64,000 nt of DNA, taken from positions 124,001 to 188,000 of the forward strand of contig JACRBZ010000072.1 of NCBI GenBank assembly GCA_016219185.1. Direction: 5' to 3'. The notes beneath the pieces are model-generated. The model saw only the letters and a program-made list of their open reading frames with translations. It searched no databases and was not told the DNA's origin. This DNA comes from Deltaproteobacteria bacterium. GTDB lineage: Bacteria > Desulfobacterota > Desulfobacteria > Desulfobacterales > Desulfatirhabdiaceae. A program made the position numbers and the translations under genes. The number at the start of each line of letters is the position of its first letter. Position 1 is the first letter of the stretch. Of this stretch, positions 45,455 through 55,684 are shown in pieces.

Positions 45455-47311
45455 ATGAGCGAGCAAACATTAGGTCAGAGATGGATTCAGTTTCTGCGAG
45501 GATACACGCCGACGACGCAGAACGACAATATGATAACGGAAAAAACCACGAATTTAGTGGCTCGCTATCAGATTGATCCAATTCGTTTCGAACATCCTTT
45601 GGAGGTTTCTCTCATTCCTTTATTTTTCGCGAACGACGGTAGTCGGAAGCCACGCAATGCTTTAAAGAACGTGATTCTCACTGGTATGGCGGGAGACGGG
45701 AAAACCTCCCTGTGTTATACGTTGTGGAATAAACTTTTCGATTCGGAGGCACCACGGGGGAAATGGGCCAGGCAGGACGTGAGTTGGGACGGGGATTCTC
45801 TTTCGATCAGCTTCATATTCGACTTCAGTGCCTTCTTCACTCCGCAAGAAGATCAACTGTTGCCGCCAGAGGTGTTGACATTTCTTGAGCATTTCTCGGA
45901 GTCGATTTTCAGCGAGGAAGCTCCAGGCACCATCTTTATTGTCGCTATCAATGACGGTCAGTTTGCCGAGTTGTGGAGACGTCTACCTGAGTCTTCACCT
46001 GCAAATCGGCTGGCTGGCCTTATTACGGATCTGCATGCAACGAACAGACGAGATTCAGAACATCGATTAAGTTTTTATAATCTGAGCCTGATCTCAACTC
46101 GAGAACTTTTTGCCAGAGTCTATGAAGCGTTTGTTTCTCGCTTCGAGTGGGATGATTGCTTGGCCCACCCTGAATTGAAAGAGTTTGGGCCTTACTCCCC
46201 TCTTATTCGAAATCTGGATGCACTTAGGAGTCCTCAATATAAGAATCGTTTGCACGATCTGGTAAGTCTCTGTGATGGTTGTAAACGACACATCCCCATC
46301 CGAGAATTGCTGATGTGGATGGCTAATGGACTTATAGGGTTAAAGAAGGCCCCGCAGGGAGTGGCTCGTCTTAATGAATTACGGGGCTGCCTTACAGCGG
46401 AGGATGCATACCGCGGTGCTCTTCGTCGCAATCTACTTGGCGAAAATCTGACTCAGAACCAGCGTGATCGCTTTGCGATTTTCCGCTTTCTCCAAGGTCT
46501 GAAGCTGGGCAATGAGACTATCACCGACTTGGACGAGCTGATCATTTTCGGTGAGCACCTGGGCAAGCTCAAAGATGCCTATGAGGCATTGGTGAAGCCG
46601 GATCTTTTCCAACAGCGAGATCCTTCACTTGAGCATAAGCTGAGGAGCTATATCCAAGGCGGCACAGAGGACTATACGGAAGTTTTGGATGCTCTTTCCT
46701 CTGAGCGAAGAAGGATTTTCTTCTCATCTGATGCAGAGGCTCTAAAGGATGCATTGCCAAACCGTTCCATCTGGGCGATAACCGTTTTCCACAGTGCCGA
46801 AGACTATCTAATACACCTCTTGGACGGTGGAGTTCCAGATCCTGTTCCAAATGAACTGATTCAGAAATTGATTCTTGGGTTAAATCGAGTCTGGACTGGC
46901 CTGCTGGCTGAAGACACTGAACGACTCTTCGTTGCAAAGGGACTCAACCTTTCCTCTGCAGCCATAAGCGATATTTTTGTAGTGGGTGTGCCGATAACGG
47001 ACGACTTCGGCGAATCATTGATCTCGATTGTAAGACCGGGGCCGACCTCTTGGGTTCCGCAACTACGGATTGTTTGGCGGATCGGTCATGATCCTTTTAT
47101 GTTCGACCTGACACTTGAAAGGTTCGAGTTTCTGGTTCGAGTTGCTGACGGCGTGATGCCGAATGCCTTCTCAAAAGAGTGCTGGGAGGACATTATTACG
47201 TTGAAAACGAAGTTTCTGCGTCACATGCAGCGAGCTGGATTTAGACTCACTGGGATTCGCACCATCGAAACAGACTCAAGCGGCAAATTGCGGTCGGTGG
47301 CAATCGTCTAG
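45455..47311 (+). CDS. sspF: SspF/DptF-like P-loop protein of phosphorothioation-linked restriction
   Basis: The 618-residue protein has a Walker A motif, ILTGMAGDGKTSLCYTLW (about residues 73-90), and a possible Walker B region in TIFIVAINDGQFAEL. It is otherwise helical, with no known nuclease motif. The position after sspBCD and before the next two genes matches the SspFGH restriction module that damages DNA lacking phosphorothioates, and the related DptF of Dnd systems. The assignment rests on gene order, size and the ATPase motif more than on residue identity. It starts ten bases after sspD and is followed ten bases later by sspG. Confidence 0.75.
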   Translation: MSEQTLGQRWIQFLRGYTPTTQNDNMITEKTTNLVARYQIDPIRFEHPLEVSLIPLFFANDGSRKPRNALKNVILTGMAGDGKTSLCYTLWNKLFDSEAPRGKWARQDVSWDGDSLSISFIFDFSAFFTPQEDQLLPPEVLTFLEHFSESIFSEEAPGTIFIVAINDGQFAELWRRLPESSPANRLAGLITDLHATNRRDSEHRLSFYNLSLISTRELFARVYEAFVSRFEWDDCLAHPELKEFGPYSPLIRNLDALRSPQYKNRLHDLVSLCDGCKRHIPIRELLMWMANGLIGLKKAPQGVARLNELRGCLTAEDAYRGALRRNLLGENLTQNQRDRFAIFRFLQGLKLGNETITDLDELIIFGEHLGKLKDAYEALVKPDLFQQRDPSLEHKLRSYIQGGTEDYTEVLDALSSERRRIFFSSDAEALKDALPNRSIWAITVFHSAEDYLIHLLDGGVPDPVPNELIQKLILGLNRVWTGLLAEDTERLFVAKGLNLSSAAISDIFVVGVPITDDFGESLISIVRPGPTSWVPQLRIVWRIGHDPFMFDLTLERFEFLVRVADGVMPNAFSKECWEDIITLKTKFLRHMQRAGFRLTGIRTIETDSSGKLRSVAIV

Positions 47312-47320
47312 GACAAGGCT

Positions 47321-48940
47321 ATGAAGACTCTTGAAGACCATCCGATTATCGGCTCAAGTAACCTGCTGGACTCTACACAAAGTCCACGAGGGATGTGGGT
47401 CGATGAGGCAATGTGGGGACATCGGATTCGTTCGACTTCCTCTATCGGGAATTTCCAGTTCCTGGAATTCCTTTCTGTTGTCGAGAGTCTCTTCCGTGAG
47501 GCTCCCACGCTCCTTTTTTCTCATGGCGATGATGGCAAAACTCTGTCTTACGAGCCCCGGAGGAGTATTCTGCTTCGTAACCTGATATTTAACAACGCTG
47601 CGTTGAACCGCATGGAGAGCAGAACTCTTCCAGATGAAGAGAAGTGGACCGAATGGCTTAAAGGCTTCCTTGATTCCTTTCAATCTGCGGACAAGATTCC
47701 GGACTTTGCCTATCTGCGCCAACGCTTTGGTAGATTCGACAACTTCAAAGAACACGTTCGCCTTCTCCAGCGACTCTCTCTCGATCCGAACGCATCAATC
47801 CGGTGGACTTCGCGCTTCATTTTTCCGATTGGTATGGACGCGATGTTTACGGATCTAGGCAAGGATCTCACCCGTGAAGCCGTTAATTTCATGCGAAATG
47901 GCGAGATAATTTATCTGATGCTCTCACGTTCTTCGGTTTCCAGTAAGCTTCGAACTGGATTCACAGAACTGCTGGAGGTCTCCAAAGAGAAGAATAAACT
48001 CTTGGAAAGACTGCTACCGGATGAAGCACGAAAGAACCCAGACATAGCAAAGACGGGTGCAGGAAACCTTCCGGCTTTCCTTCCATACCTCACCCATCCA
48101 GCCTATGACAGGTTTGCCGAGGATGTGCTTGCGTTGTTAGCATTGGAGCTTCCAGACCAGGATTGTTTTGAGTTCCTCATCCCTCTCTTTTCATTTCACC
48201 TCGTTCTCTATTATCTGGAGACGGCTCGGGCATGTACTGGGAAAGAAGGGCTTGGAGCGATTGTTTGCGAAATCGTGGCCCCTCGTTCAGACCAGGTTCG
48301 GCAGGCATCTTTGGTGTCCTTCGCAGACAATGATTCCGAAGGCGTTATAGCCATAGAGACGGTGTTGACCGAGTTTTTCGAGCGAGAAGAGATCATCCAG
48401 ATCAGAGATACTGCAATCTCTCCCATCGACAAAGTGAGAGAAATTGTTCAGCTTTTTAACAGAGTACCATCGAGATCCTGGCGTTTTTGCTGGAATCTCG
48501 ATGAGCATTCGACCCATGGCAATTCACCTGAGGAGTTCTTCCGGGAGTTCCTCAACGATGCGAAGCTGGAATACAAGAACAAATCCGGAGAAATCCATCG
48601 AGGTCTGGGGAAGGAGTGCGGTTTGGTGTCACGCCGTGGGACTAGAAACTTGAGATATGCTCCGACCGATGATTTCCTGTGGATGCTCGTGGTTACCCGT
48701 GTGCGAGTGCGCGTTGAATTGAACGAATTTCTATCTGAGCTCTTTGCTCGCTACCGTCTTGTTATTGGCCACAAAGAAGCATTGCGTTGCTCAGAAATCC
48801 AAGACAGCCACAAGTCGGAAAATCCGTTCCGCAAGAATGCGGATCGGTTGATTCGTCGTCTGGAAAGCATGGGCTTGGCGCGACGAATGTCGGACGGATG
48901 TGCCTATGTGGAGAATCCCTTTTATGAACTTGAAAGATAA
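47321..48940 (+). CDS. sspG: SspG/DptG-like protein of phosphorothioation-linked restriction
   Basis: The protein has 539 residues, is soluble and mostly helical, and has no ATPase, helicase or nuclease motif that I can recognise. The C-terminal part (RVRVRVELNEFLSELFARYR and the closing LIRRLESMGLARRMSDGCAY) looks like a winged-helix segment, which suggests DNA binding. I call it SspG because it is the middle gene of a three-gene block between an SspF-like ATPase and an SspH-like giant ATPase. It begins ten bases after sspF. Its biochemical role is unknown from sequence. Confidence 0.68.
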   Translation: MKTLEDHPIIGSSNLLDSTQSPRGMWVDEAMWGHRIRSTSSIGNFQFLEFLSVVESLFREAPTLLFSHGDDGKTLSYEPRRSILLRNLIFNNAALNRMESRTLPDEEKWTEWLKGFLDSFQSADKIPDFAYLRQRFGRFDNFKEHVRLLQRLSLDPNASIRWTSRFIFPIGMDAMFTDLGKDLTREAVNFMRNGEIIYLMLSRSSVSSKLRTGFTELLEVSKEKNKLLERLLPDEARKNPDIAKTGAGNLPAFLPYLTHPAYDRFAEDVLALLALELPDQDCFEFLIPLFSFHLVLYYLETARACTGKEGLGAIVCEIVAPRSDQVRQASLVSFADNDSEGVIAIETVLTEFFEREEIIQIRDTAISPIDKVREIVQLFNRVPSRSWRFCWNLDEHSTHGNSPEEFFREFLNDAKLEYKNKSGEIHRGLGKECGLVSRRGTRNLRYAPTDDFLWMLVVTRVRVRVELNEFLSELFARYRLVIGHKEALRCSEIQDSHKSENPFRKNADRLIRRLESMGLARRMSDGCAYVENPFYELER

Positions 48941-48961
48941 TCTTTTTCCCGGAAAACTGCT

Positions 48962-51900
48962 ATGAGCACCTTAGCCTTCCAGCCAAAGATCGAGACCAGA
49001 TTTATCGGCGCGGTGGCCTATCGGTTATTGAAAGAGAAAATAGTTTCCGATCAACCCGGTGGAGCGCCAGAAGGTAACATCATTCTCTCACGCTTCGAGA
49101 AGGAAGTGGTTGCTGCTCTGGTATTTACAGCCGAGACAGACGATGAACGCCCCAGTACTTTGCAGTTTTGCCTGAATCGGGCGGAGATGAGGGGCTTTGA
49201 CCTAAACGATCAGCATCTGACTGACGTAAATGCAGTTGAGGTACGGGGTTGGTCGACAAAGGGACATTTTTTCGTTTCATCGGAGTTCGAGCATGAGACC
49301 CAGTCCAGCGGATCCACAGCGAGCCTGGACGCTCAGGACTTGGAGGTCCGTGCGAACGCAAGAGCCTGGGTGGAGGCGTTTAAGGAACTCAGCCCCATCA
49401 TTCTGAACGAAAAGGCTTTCGGTTCACCTGATCAAGAGGGACAGGCAGAGGCTCTTGTGCAGGCGTTATTTGGTCTTTACAGAGTAAGTCTTTCAACTGC
49501 AGCGCTCTTCCTGTGGGAGGTTTTTAAGGGTGCCCGGAACGACTCACTTCAGAATGTCGCTGGGCGGAAGTTGCCGATTATTTCAGTCCCACGGTTTGAT
49601 AAATTGTTTGACAAAGTAATGGCCACGCAACCGTCAAGCTGGTCAAAGAAATTGGAGAGCCACTGGCGAACAGATTGCTATTTGCGGAAACGGGACGAAC
49701 GGTTGAATCTTCTTGAAACGCAGGATTTGGAGGAAGCTCTTCAGAAGTCCGAAGAAGAAGGGCCAGTCCAAGACCAATTCTTCTGCGAAGCTTTCCTTGA
49801 TTATGCTCACTCGAAACCCGAACGAACACCAGCCAGCACACGTCTTTTCTCTGAATACGACTGGTCTGCTATTTCCGCGATTCTGAATAGGCGAAAGAAG
49901 AAAGCATCCCAGAAGCTGGGTCAAGCTACCAAGCGTGTCTTCGAAGCTGAAGGGCTGGATCTTGGTGATGAAGATGAGGAGATGCTGGATCGTCTGGATA
50001 CGCGGCGGAAGTTGGTGGATGCGGATGAGATACGCGAGTTCTTTGAGCAGCATCGTTCAACTATAGAACAGAAGCAGCCGGTCTTCCGCCGATGGGAAAA
50101 GGAAGTCTACGATAAGGAGATTACCTGCGACGACTTCTGGCAGGGCATCATAGAGTGCTTGGAACAATCATCTGGGGAACCAGGGAACAAAGGTAAACAG
50201 CTTTCGATTCTCTTGATTGGACATAAGCAGCACAAACCGAACCACTTTAAGGCTATGAATCTGCGCGCTTGCAAGTATTTTGAGCACCAATACAAGCAGA
50301 TGGAAGCCTTCCTGCAGGGCATGATCTTCTTCAAGGAAACTTTGGCGCCCACTTTCTCAGATAAAGTCCTGCCTCATATCGAGAAAGAGAAAATATCATC
50401 TTCGTCGAAGGCAGCGAACACTTTTGAATTCACGGTCAGAATACAAGCGTGCGAAGGCGAAACTTATGAGACTGTTTCGGAGCACAAACTGACGTGGCGG
50501 TTTCGGTTGTCCTCAGTCTATTCTGAATACTTGGGCGACTTGGAGCGTCTCGCTCGAAATGACTCCGGCAGCGCTCTCATCGGATGTCTTGCCGACCGAG
50601 ATGCAGCCGGAGCAAAGGGAATCCCCGCTCCCATTAACCTGGCGGAAACAGCTGGTTTCCAGACTGGGGCCGGTGGCAAAGGCTCATTTGTTCCCGCGAA
50701 ATCGAAGGGTAAGGCCCACTCTTTGGCTCTCAAATGGAAGAGGGAAGTAGAGGAGGCTGTTCAGCAGGGTTTGGACAAAAAGTGGGCTGATAAGACGAAA
50801 GAGATATTTGACCAGTTCGATGTCGAATACACTTCCGCCATCAGGTCTCTTGTGGAAAGTGAGTTGAGCCCTATTGACAGCGAGCGCGTGGCAGAGCTCT
50901 TTGGAAGTCTCATGGAAAGTATCGCGTTGCTTCCGAACGAATCCCTTCGACGGCGTCTGCTAAAACCAATCCTACGGGTAGGCGTGGTTCAGATTCCCGC
51001 ATCTTTGGGGGAAGGCAGTGCTACCATTATTTGTCCATGGCATCCACTCCGTCTTCAGGCAACCTGTGCACGACGCGAACAGCTCAAACGGATCGTCACG
51101 CAATTGCTCTCGCCCGAGAGAGGAGAATTCAGCGACGAAACGGGAAATCTCTTCTTTGCCGACACAGCGCAGCTCCTTTCCTACCCACTACGTCCCGAGG
51201 TCTCGATCAGTTGGGAGGGCGTATGCGAGCAAAAACCGGTTGAGCATGTCGTCAGCCAATCTTTTGGAGCCTACTCTCTCTACGAGTACCCATTTTCCGA
51301 ATCAAAGAAAAAAAATATGTTGCACGACGACCCTAAAAAGGCGGCTGTGGTGGTCCGAGGTTTGGTTGAGGAATATCTGCGACTTCAGCCCCATGAGCAG
51401 GACAATCTATCGGTGGCTTTGTATAATTCTGACTCCAATGCCTTGCCATTGACGGTTGTAGAGGAGATCAACAAGCTCAACCAGGAGCGGAAGAAATCAG
51501 TTCGAGAGAACGGCGAATCAGATGAGATTACCTGCCAGGTGGTGATGACACATCGGGATACGAATCGCCTTCGAGATGCCTACAAGACGCTGTTAAGCCG
51601 TGCATCTGATCCCGACGAAATATTGGGAACTGAAGTAACGGGCGAGTTTCTGTCCCGCGTCCGAATCAACATTGTTGCCGCCGCGAACATTCCCTCACCC
51701 GGGGGCTCAAAGCCAATCGATATCGTGCTTTGTCAGGACGTGGTCTCTCGTCTGGCGAAACCCGACTGGCATCGAATCTCGCGGTCCACCCTTCCTGCCG
51801 AGGACATTATGCCCCATCAATGGGGTCGCCGAGAACCGGTGGCCGCGGCAAGCGACGTGTCAAGACTCTACCTGTCATGTCCCGCACAACCGCCGGCAGG

Positions 51901-54430
51901 CTGGCAATACCTGCTGGCAGTCGCAGCGCTGTTCAAGAATGAAGCAGCCGACACTTGGCACACTGGGCAATGCCATATCCTTGCGCGCAAGATTGATTTC
52001 ACCGAGGAGGATCTTGGCAATATATTTTCAGATACGCATCGCATCGGCGTTTGGGTAGCCAATTACGATGAACTGTTGGACCGGAGGCTATTGGAGGAGC
52101 AGGGCGTTAGGGTCATCCGCTACGAGCAGAACGCAACGCATGGACGGAACCTGGTGATTTCTTCCACGGATTCCAATACCTTTTTGGAAGCGTCTTTGAA
52201 AGAGAAGGTCGCGGATCTCTTGGATGTAACGATGACCGATCCACTCGTGATGTCGGTAGTTCATAAAATGATGGCTGACGCCAACCAGCTTTCCGGAGGA
52301 TTGGTGTTGAGGGCGGCCCGCCGGTTGCGCAACACACAAGAGTTGATAGGCTGTGTTCTGAGCAAGTTCATTCTTGAGCAGCAGATTGCAGGAAGGGGGA
52401 TCGGAACCGCCTGGTGCATGCTTGACGATTATGCGCGCTGGCTTGGTAAAAGGCCGGAAACCGGTGTCGCCGACATCCTTTCACTCACTCCTGTCATTGA
52501 CTCCGCCGGAAATCGACATCTGGAGGTTCTGGTTTCCGAAGCGAAGTTTATCGACTACACGGCACTTGCTGAGTCAAAGAAGCGTTCCGAAAGGCAATTG
52601 GTCGATACAGTGAAGCAGTTGCAGAGATCGATCGACCCGGAGCTTGCCACACTGGATGGCGCGCTGATCTTGGCTCGATTGTCGGAGATTTTGGCCAACA
52701 ACCTTCGGTCGCAGCAGTTTTTGGGTGCGGAGGAGTGGAAAACAGCTATTAGAGCCGGCAAGTGCTCCATCCGCGTCCGCGGGTACTCCCATATTTTCTG
52801 CCACGGACCGAAGAGTCACTTGTCTCAAAGGCATGATTTCACCATGTGCCAACGAGCCGAGGGGACCGAAAGCTATCAGGAGGTGTTCAATCATCAAGCA
52901 CTTACCCAACTTTTGCGGATCTATGCCGGAATGCATGAGGAAGCACCGCCTAAAGTGCACCAACTACGGCTCAAGGGGAATGCGGTGCCAAAGGAAATCG
53001 AGGGGGTAAGTCCAAACGCCAGGCAGATTCCCAAGATCGAGGTGCCAAGTCTTGAGAGTCACGAAAAGCCTGAAGACGACACGATCAGTAATGATCTTCC
53101 TGCGAAAAGTGCAAAACTAGTCGAGCCTGAACCTCTGGAGCGTACAGAACTGGGACCATCCCTCACGAAAGAAGAACCAGTTGCTCAAAGCGCTGTGTCA
53201 AACATAGAAAAAACCGTGTCTAAAAAACAATCTGAGCATGGACTTGTCTGGGGATTCTTGTCCTCCAAGACCGCTATAGTGACGAACAACTCATCTGAAG
53301 CGCTGACCTGGGCAAAAGAGATGGCTGAGAAGACCCGTTCGGCCTTTATTAGCCGCGGTATGCCTTTCCACTTGGAATGCGATCCTATCCTTTCTCCTAA
53401 CTCTTTGATTTTCAAAATCAAGGGGTCATCGGACGTAACTGAAGCAACCATAACCAAGTACAGATCGGAGATTAGAACTACAGACGCTGTAGACATCCTT
53501 TCCGTAGTTGGTGAGGTCGGACGGATTTCAGTAGCGATTCGCCGGTCACCTCGGGCAGTTCTCCACTCGGCAGAGATGTTCTGTCGTTACCTATCCGAGG
53601 TTGCCGAGGGTAAGGCGGCTGCTCACGATATCCCAGTCGCCGTTCGAGAAGATGATAATTCGCTGGTGTACTTGAAACCTTTCGATCAGCCTCATTCGCT
53701 CGTCGCTGGTGCGACGGGAAGCGGGAAGTCTGTTCTGCTGCGAAATATGGTAGCTGCAATTAGTTTGGCACAGGGTCCCGATGAAGTTCAAGTAACTTTG
53801 ATCGATGCAAAAGGCGGTCTTGATTTCAACTGCCTCTATTCCCTGCCTCATGTTCTTAAACATGAGGGAAACAAACTGGTCGACGATCCAGATGTCGCTC
53901 TGGAGTTGCTGAAGTACATCAACGATGAAATGGATCAGAGATACGCGCTCTTTAAGAAACACGTCGTGGACAACTTGAAAAGTTATCGAAGGAAGACAGG
54001 CAACAAGCTTCCTATCCGCTGGCTTATCTTCGACGAGTTCGGGATTTGGGTGCAGGATGATGATTATCGAAAAGCTATTGAGCCCCCGATCAACACCTTG
54101 GCAAAGAAGGCTCGGGCTGCCGGTATCTTTTTGGTGCTTGCCGACCAGCGTCCGGATAATCGCGACTTTCCCATGCAAACCCGCAGCAATTTGGCCAACC
54201 GGCTGGCTTTGAAGGTTGCAGACAAAGGCACCTCCAAGATAGCCTTAGAGGAGGAAGGAGCCGAGAACCTGCTGAAGCACGGCCACATGCTGGCAAAGAC
54301 CGCAGACTACCCATATCCGGTTTACTGCCAGGTACCCTTTATCGACACGGAGGAGATGAGGGAACTGTCTGAAACGATCAACGCGCAGTTTACAGGGGCG
54401 GACACCGCAGAACCGCCAGCCAAACTATGA
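48962..54430 (+). CDS. sspH: SspH/DptH-like giant FtsK/HerA-type ATPase with candidate PD-(D/E)XK site
   Basis: The 1822-residue protein is the largest in the window. The C-terminal third is an FtsK/HerA-like motor: Walker A AGATGSGKSVLLRNM (Lys 1589), then VTLIDAKGGLDF and Walker B WLIFDEFGIW (Asp 1691, Glu 1692). Upstream, around residues 1180-1195, Asp1180 is followed by EVLVSEAKF with Glu1193 and Lys1195, the pattern of a PD-(D/E)XK nuclease core. A Pro/Glu-rich linker (about 1370-1430) separates the two. The N-terminal 1100 residues are unassigned and probably scaffold or DNA-sensing. This protein is the best candidate to translocate on and cut DNA that lacks phosphorothioate. Its stop overlaps the sspA start. 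Confidence 0.8.
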   Translation: MSTLAFQPKIETRFIGAVAYRLLKEKIVSDQPGGAPEGNIILSRFEKEVVAALVFTAETDDERPSTLQFCLNRAEMRGFDLNDQHLTDVNAVEVRGWSTKGHFFVSSEFEHETQSSGSTASLDAQDLEVRANARAWVEAFKELSPIILNEKAFGSPDQEGQAEALVQALFGLYRVSLSTAALFLWEVFKGARNDSLQNVAGRKLPIISVPRFDKLFDKVMATQPSSWSKKLESHWRTDCYLRKRDERLNLLETQDLEEALQKSEEEGPVQDQFFCEAFLDYAHSKPERTPASTRLFSEYDWSAISAILNRRKKKASQKLGQATKRVFEAEGLDLGDEDEEMLDRLDTRRKLVDADEIREFFEQHRSTIEQKQPVFRRWEKEVYDKEITCDDFWQGIIECLEQSSGEPGNKGKQLSILLIGHKQHKPNHFKAMNLRACKYFEHQYKQMEAFLQGMIFFKETLAPTFSDKVLPHIEKEKISSSSKAANTFEFTVRIQACEGETYETVSEHKLTWRFRLSSVYSEYLGDLERLARNDSGSALIGCLADRDAAGAKGIPAPINLAETAGFQTGAGGKGSFVPAKSKGKAHSLALKWKREVEEAVQQGLDKKWADKTKEIFDQFDVEYTSAIRSLVESELSPIDSERVAELFGSLMESIALLPNESLRRRLLKPILRVGVVQIPASLGEGSATIICPWHPLRLQATCARREQLKRIVTQLLSPERGEFSDETGNLFFADTAQLLSYPLRPEVSISWEGVCEQKPVEHVVSQSFGAYSLYEYPFSESKKKNMLHDDPKKAAVVVRGLVEEYLRLQPHEQDNLSVALYNSDSNALPLTVVEEINKLNQERKKSVRENGESDEITCQVVMTHRDTNRLRDAYKTLLSRASDPDEILGTEVTGEFLSRVRINIVAAANIPSPGGSKPIDIVLCQDVVSRLAKPDWHRISRSTLPAEDIMPHQWGRREPVAAASDVSRLYLSCPAQPPAGWQYLLAVAALFKNEAADTWHTGQCHILARKIDFTEEDLGNIFSDTHRIGVWVANYDELLDRRLLEEQGVRVIRYEQNATHGRNLVISSTDSNTFLEASLKEKVADLLDVTMTDPLVMSVVHKMMADANQLSGGLVLRAARRLRNTQELIGCVLSKFILEQQIAGRGIGTAWCMLDDYARWLGKRPETGVADILSLTPVIDSAGNRHLEVLVSEAKFIDYTALAESKKRSERQLVDTVKQLQRSIDPELATLDGALILARLSEILANNLRSQQFLGAEEWKTAIRAGKCSIRVRGYSHIFCHGPKSHLSQRHDFTMCQRAEGTESYQEVFNHQALTQLLRIYAGMHEEAPPKVHQLRLKGNAVPKEIEGVSPNARQIPKIEVPSLESHEKPEDDTISNDLPAKSAKLVEPEPLERTELGPSLTKEEPVAQSAVSNIEKTVSKKQSEHGLVWGFLSSKTAIVTNNSSEALTWAKEMAEKTRSAFISRGMPFHLECDPILSPNSLIFKIKGSSDVTEATITKYRSEIRTTDAVDILSVVGEVGRISVAIRRSPRAVLHSAEMFCRYLSEVAEGKAAAHDIPVAVREDDNSLVYLKPFDQPHSLVAGATGSGKSVLLRNMVAAISLAQGPDEVQVTLIDAKGGLDFNCLYSLPHVLKHEGNKLVDDPDVALELLKYINDEMDQRYALFKKHVVDNLKSYRRKTGNKLPIRWLIFDEFGIWVQDDDYRKAIEPPINTLAKKARAAGIFLVLADQRPDNRDFPMQTRSNLANRLALKVADKGTSKIALEEEGAENLLKHGHMLAKTADYPYPVYCQVPFIDTEEMRELSETINAQFTGADTAEPPAKL

Positions 54431-55590
54431 TTTACCTGGATAACAATGCAACTACAAAACCCTTTCCTGAAGTAGTGGAAGCCATGACTGAGTTCATGAC
54501 CTCCCGCTTCTGGAACGCGTCGTCCGCGTATGGACAACTGGATGGGTTGGAAGAGGTCGTTGAGTCGGCGAAAGCTGCGATCCGAAGACTGAGCGGAGTC
54601 GCGCCCGAAGACGAGGTTATTTTCACCTCAGGTGCTACGGAGTCGAACGCCTGGGCAGTGACAGAAGGTGTTCGAAAAGCCATGGGTAGTGGCTGGGTAC
54701 TGAGTTCACAAATAGAGCATCCGTCCGTCCGTGAAACTCTTGAGCATTTTCAAGAGCAAGGGGGGGTGGCCGTACGTTGGATTCCGGTCACCAGAGACGG
54801 TGCGTTTGACTTGGGTGAGCTCATGGCGCTCATTGATTCGAACCTCCGGTTTGTCTCACTGGTATTTGCGCACAATGAAACTGGCGTCATTCAGCCGCTC
54901 AGAGAGGCTGCGGCCGCAATCCGAGAGCGTTCGCCAGGATGTCTTATTCATACGGATGCAACGCAGGCAATTGGAAAGATACCGATTTCCTTCTCTAATG
55001 ATTTGAGCGAAGTGGACTTGATCTCCTTTTCCGGCCACAAATTCCATGGCCCGAAAGGAACTGGGGGCCTGATTATTCGAAACAGAGTGCTGATCCAACC
55101 TATGATTCGGGGTGGAGGTCAGCAGAATGATCTCCGTTCAGGCACCTTGAATGTCCCGGCAATTGCCGGGATCTCTGTGGCTGCCGATAAGTGCTGGGAG
55201 CTTCTCCAGAAAAAACGGCACGAGTCTGTTCGAGCAGTTCGGGATCATTTCGAGGAGCGTATCTGCTCATTTTTCACTGATGCATTGATCCTGGGAAGAC
55301 AAGCTCCGAGGCTTCCGAACACCAGTTTCTTTGGGATTCCTGGGACTGATGCGGACGATCTCGTTCTTGCTCTGGCCGCCAAAGAAATCGCAGTCAGTAA
55401 AGGATCCGCGTGTTCTGCTCAAAGTATCGAGCCATCAAAGACGGCATCGCTCATGGGGTATAACTACGATGAAACTTCCTCTTTGATTCGGTTATCCGCG
55501 TCAAACAGCACAACCTCTGATGAAGTATGTTTACTTGTCGATAAGCTGCAAGAGCTTTGTGCTAACGCCACTTCAGTGGTCTGGACGTGA
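54427..55590 (+). CDS. sspA: SspA-like cysteine desulfurase
   Basis: This PLP enzyme takes sulfur from cysteine and passes it on as a persulfide. The 387 residues match the NifS/IscS family: MIYLDNNATTKPFPEVVEAM at the start, ATESNAWAV, the PLP lysine in SFSGHKFHGPKGTGG (Lys205) and the catalytic cysteine in SKGSACSAQSIEPSK (Cys329). It is coupled to sspH by an ATGA overlap. Its location at the end of the Ssp operon, with no iscU or other iron-sulfur assembly genes nearby, points to a dedicated role in phosphorothioation (SspA/DndA). In described sspABCD loci sspA normally leads the operon, so the 3' position is notable. Confidence 0.88.
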   Translation: MIYLDNNATTKPFPEVVEAMTEFMTSRFWNASSAYGQLDGLEEVVESAKAAIRRLSGVAPEDEVIFTSGATESNAWAVTEGVRKAMGSGWVLSSQIEHPSVRETLEHFQEQGGVAVRWIPVTRDGAFDLGELMALIDSNLRFVSLVFAHNETGVIQPLREAAAAIRERSPGCLIHTDATQAIGKIPISFSNDLSEVDLISFSGHKFHGPKGTGGLIIRNRVLIQPMIRGGGQQNDLRSGTLNVPAIAGISVAADKCWELLQKKRHESVRAVRDHFEERICSFFTDALILGRQAPRLPNTSFFGIPGTDADDLVLALAAKEIAVSKGSACSAQSIEPSKTASLMGYNYDETSSLIRLSASNSTTSDEVCLLVDKLQELCANATSVVWT

Positions 55591-55684
55591 AAGCCCTAAT
55601 AGTTCACTTTTGAATAAATATTATTGTAACCTCCGGCTCACCAAACGACACAGAAACGATTCTCAGGCTTTATCTACGATATTT

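Noticed and set aside
40220..55590. BREX or double-strand Dnd system
   Set aside because: No PglZ, PglX, DndD or DndE is present. DUF4007 plus large ATPase plus PAPS-reductase-like protein fits Ssp better.
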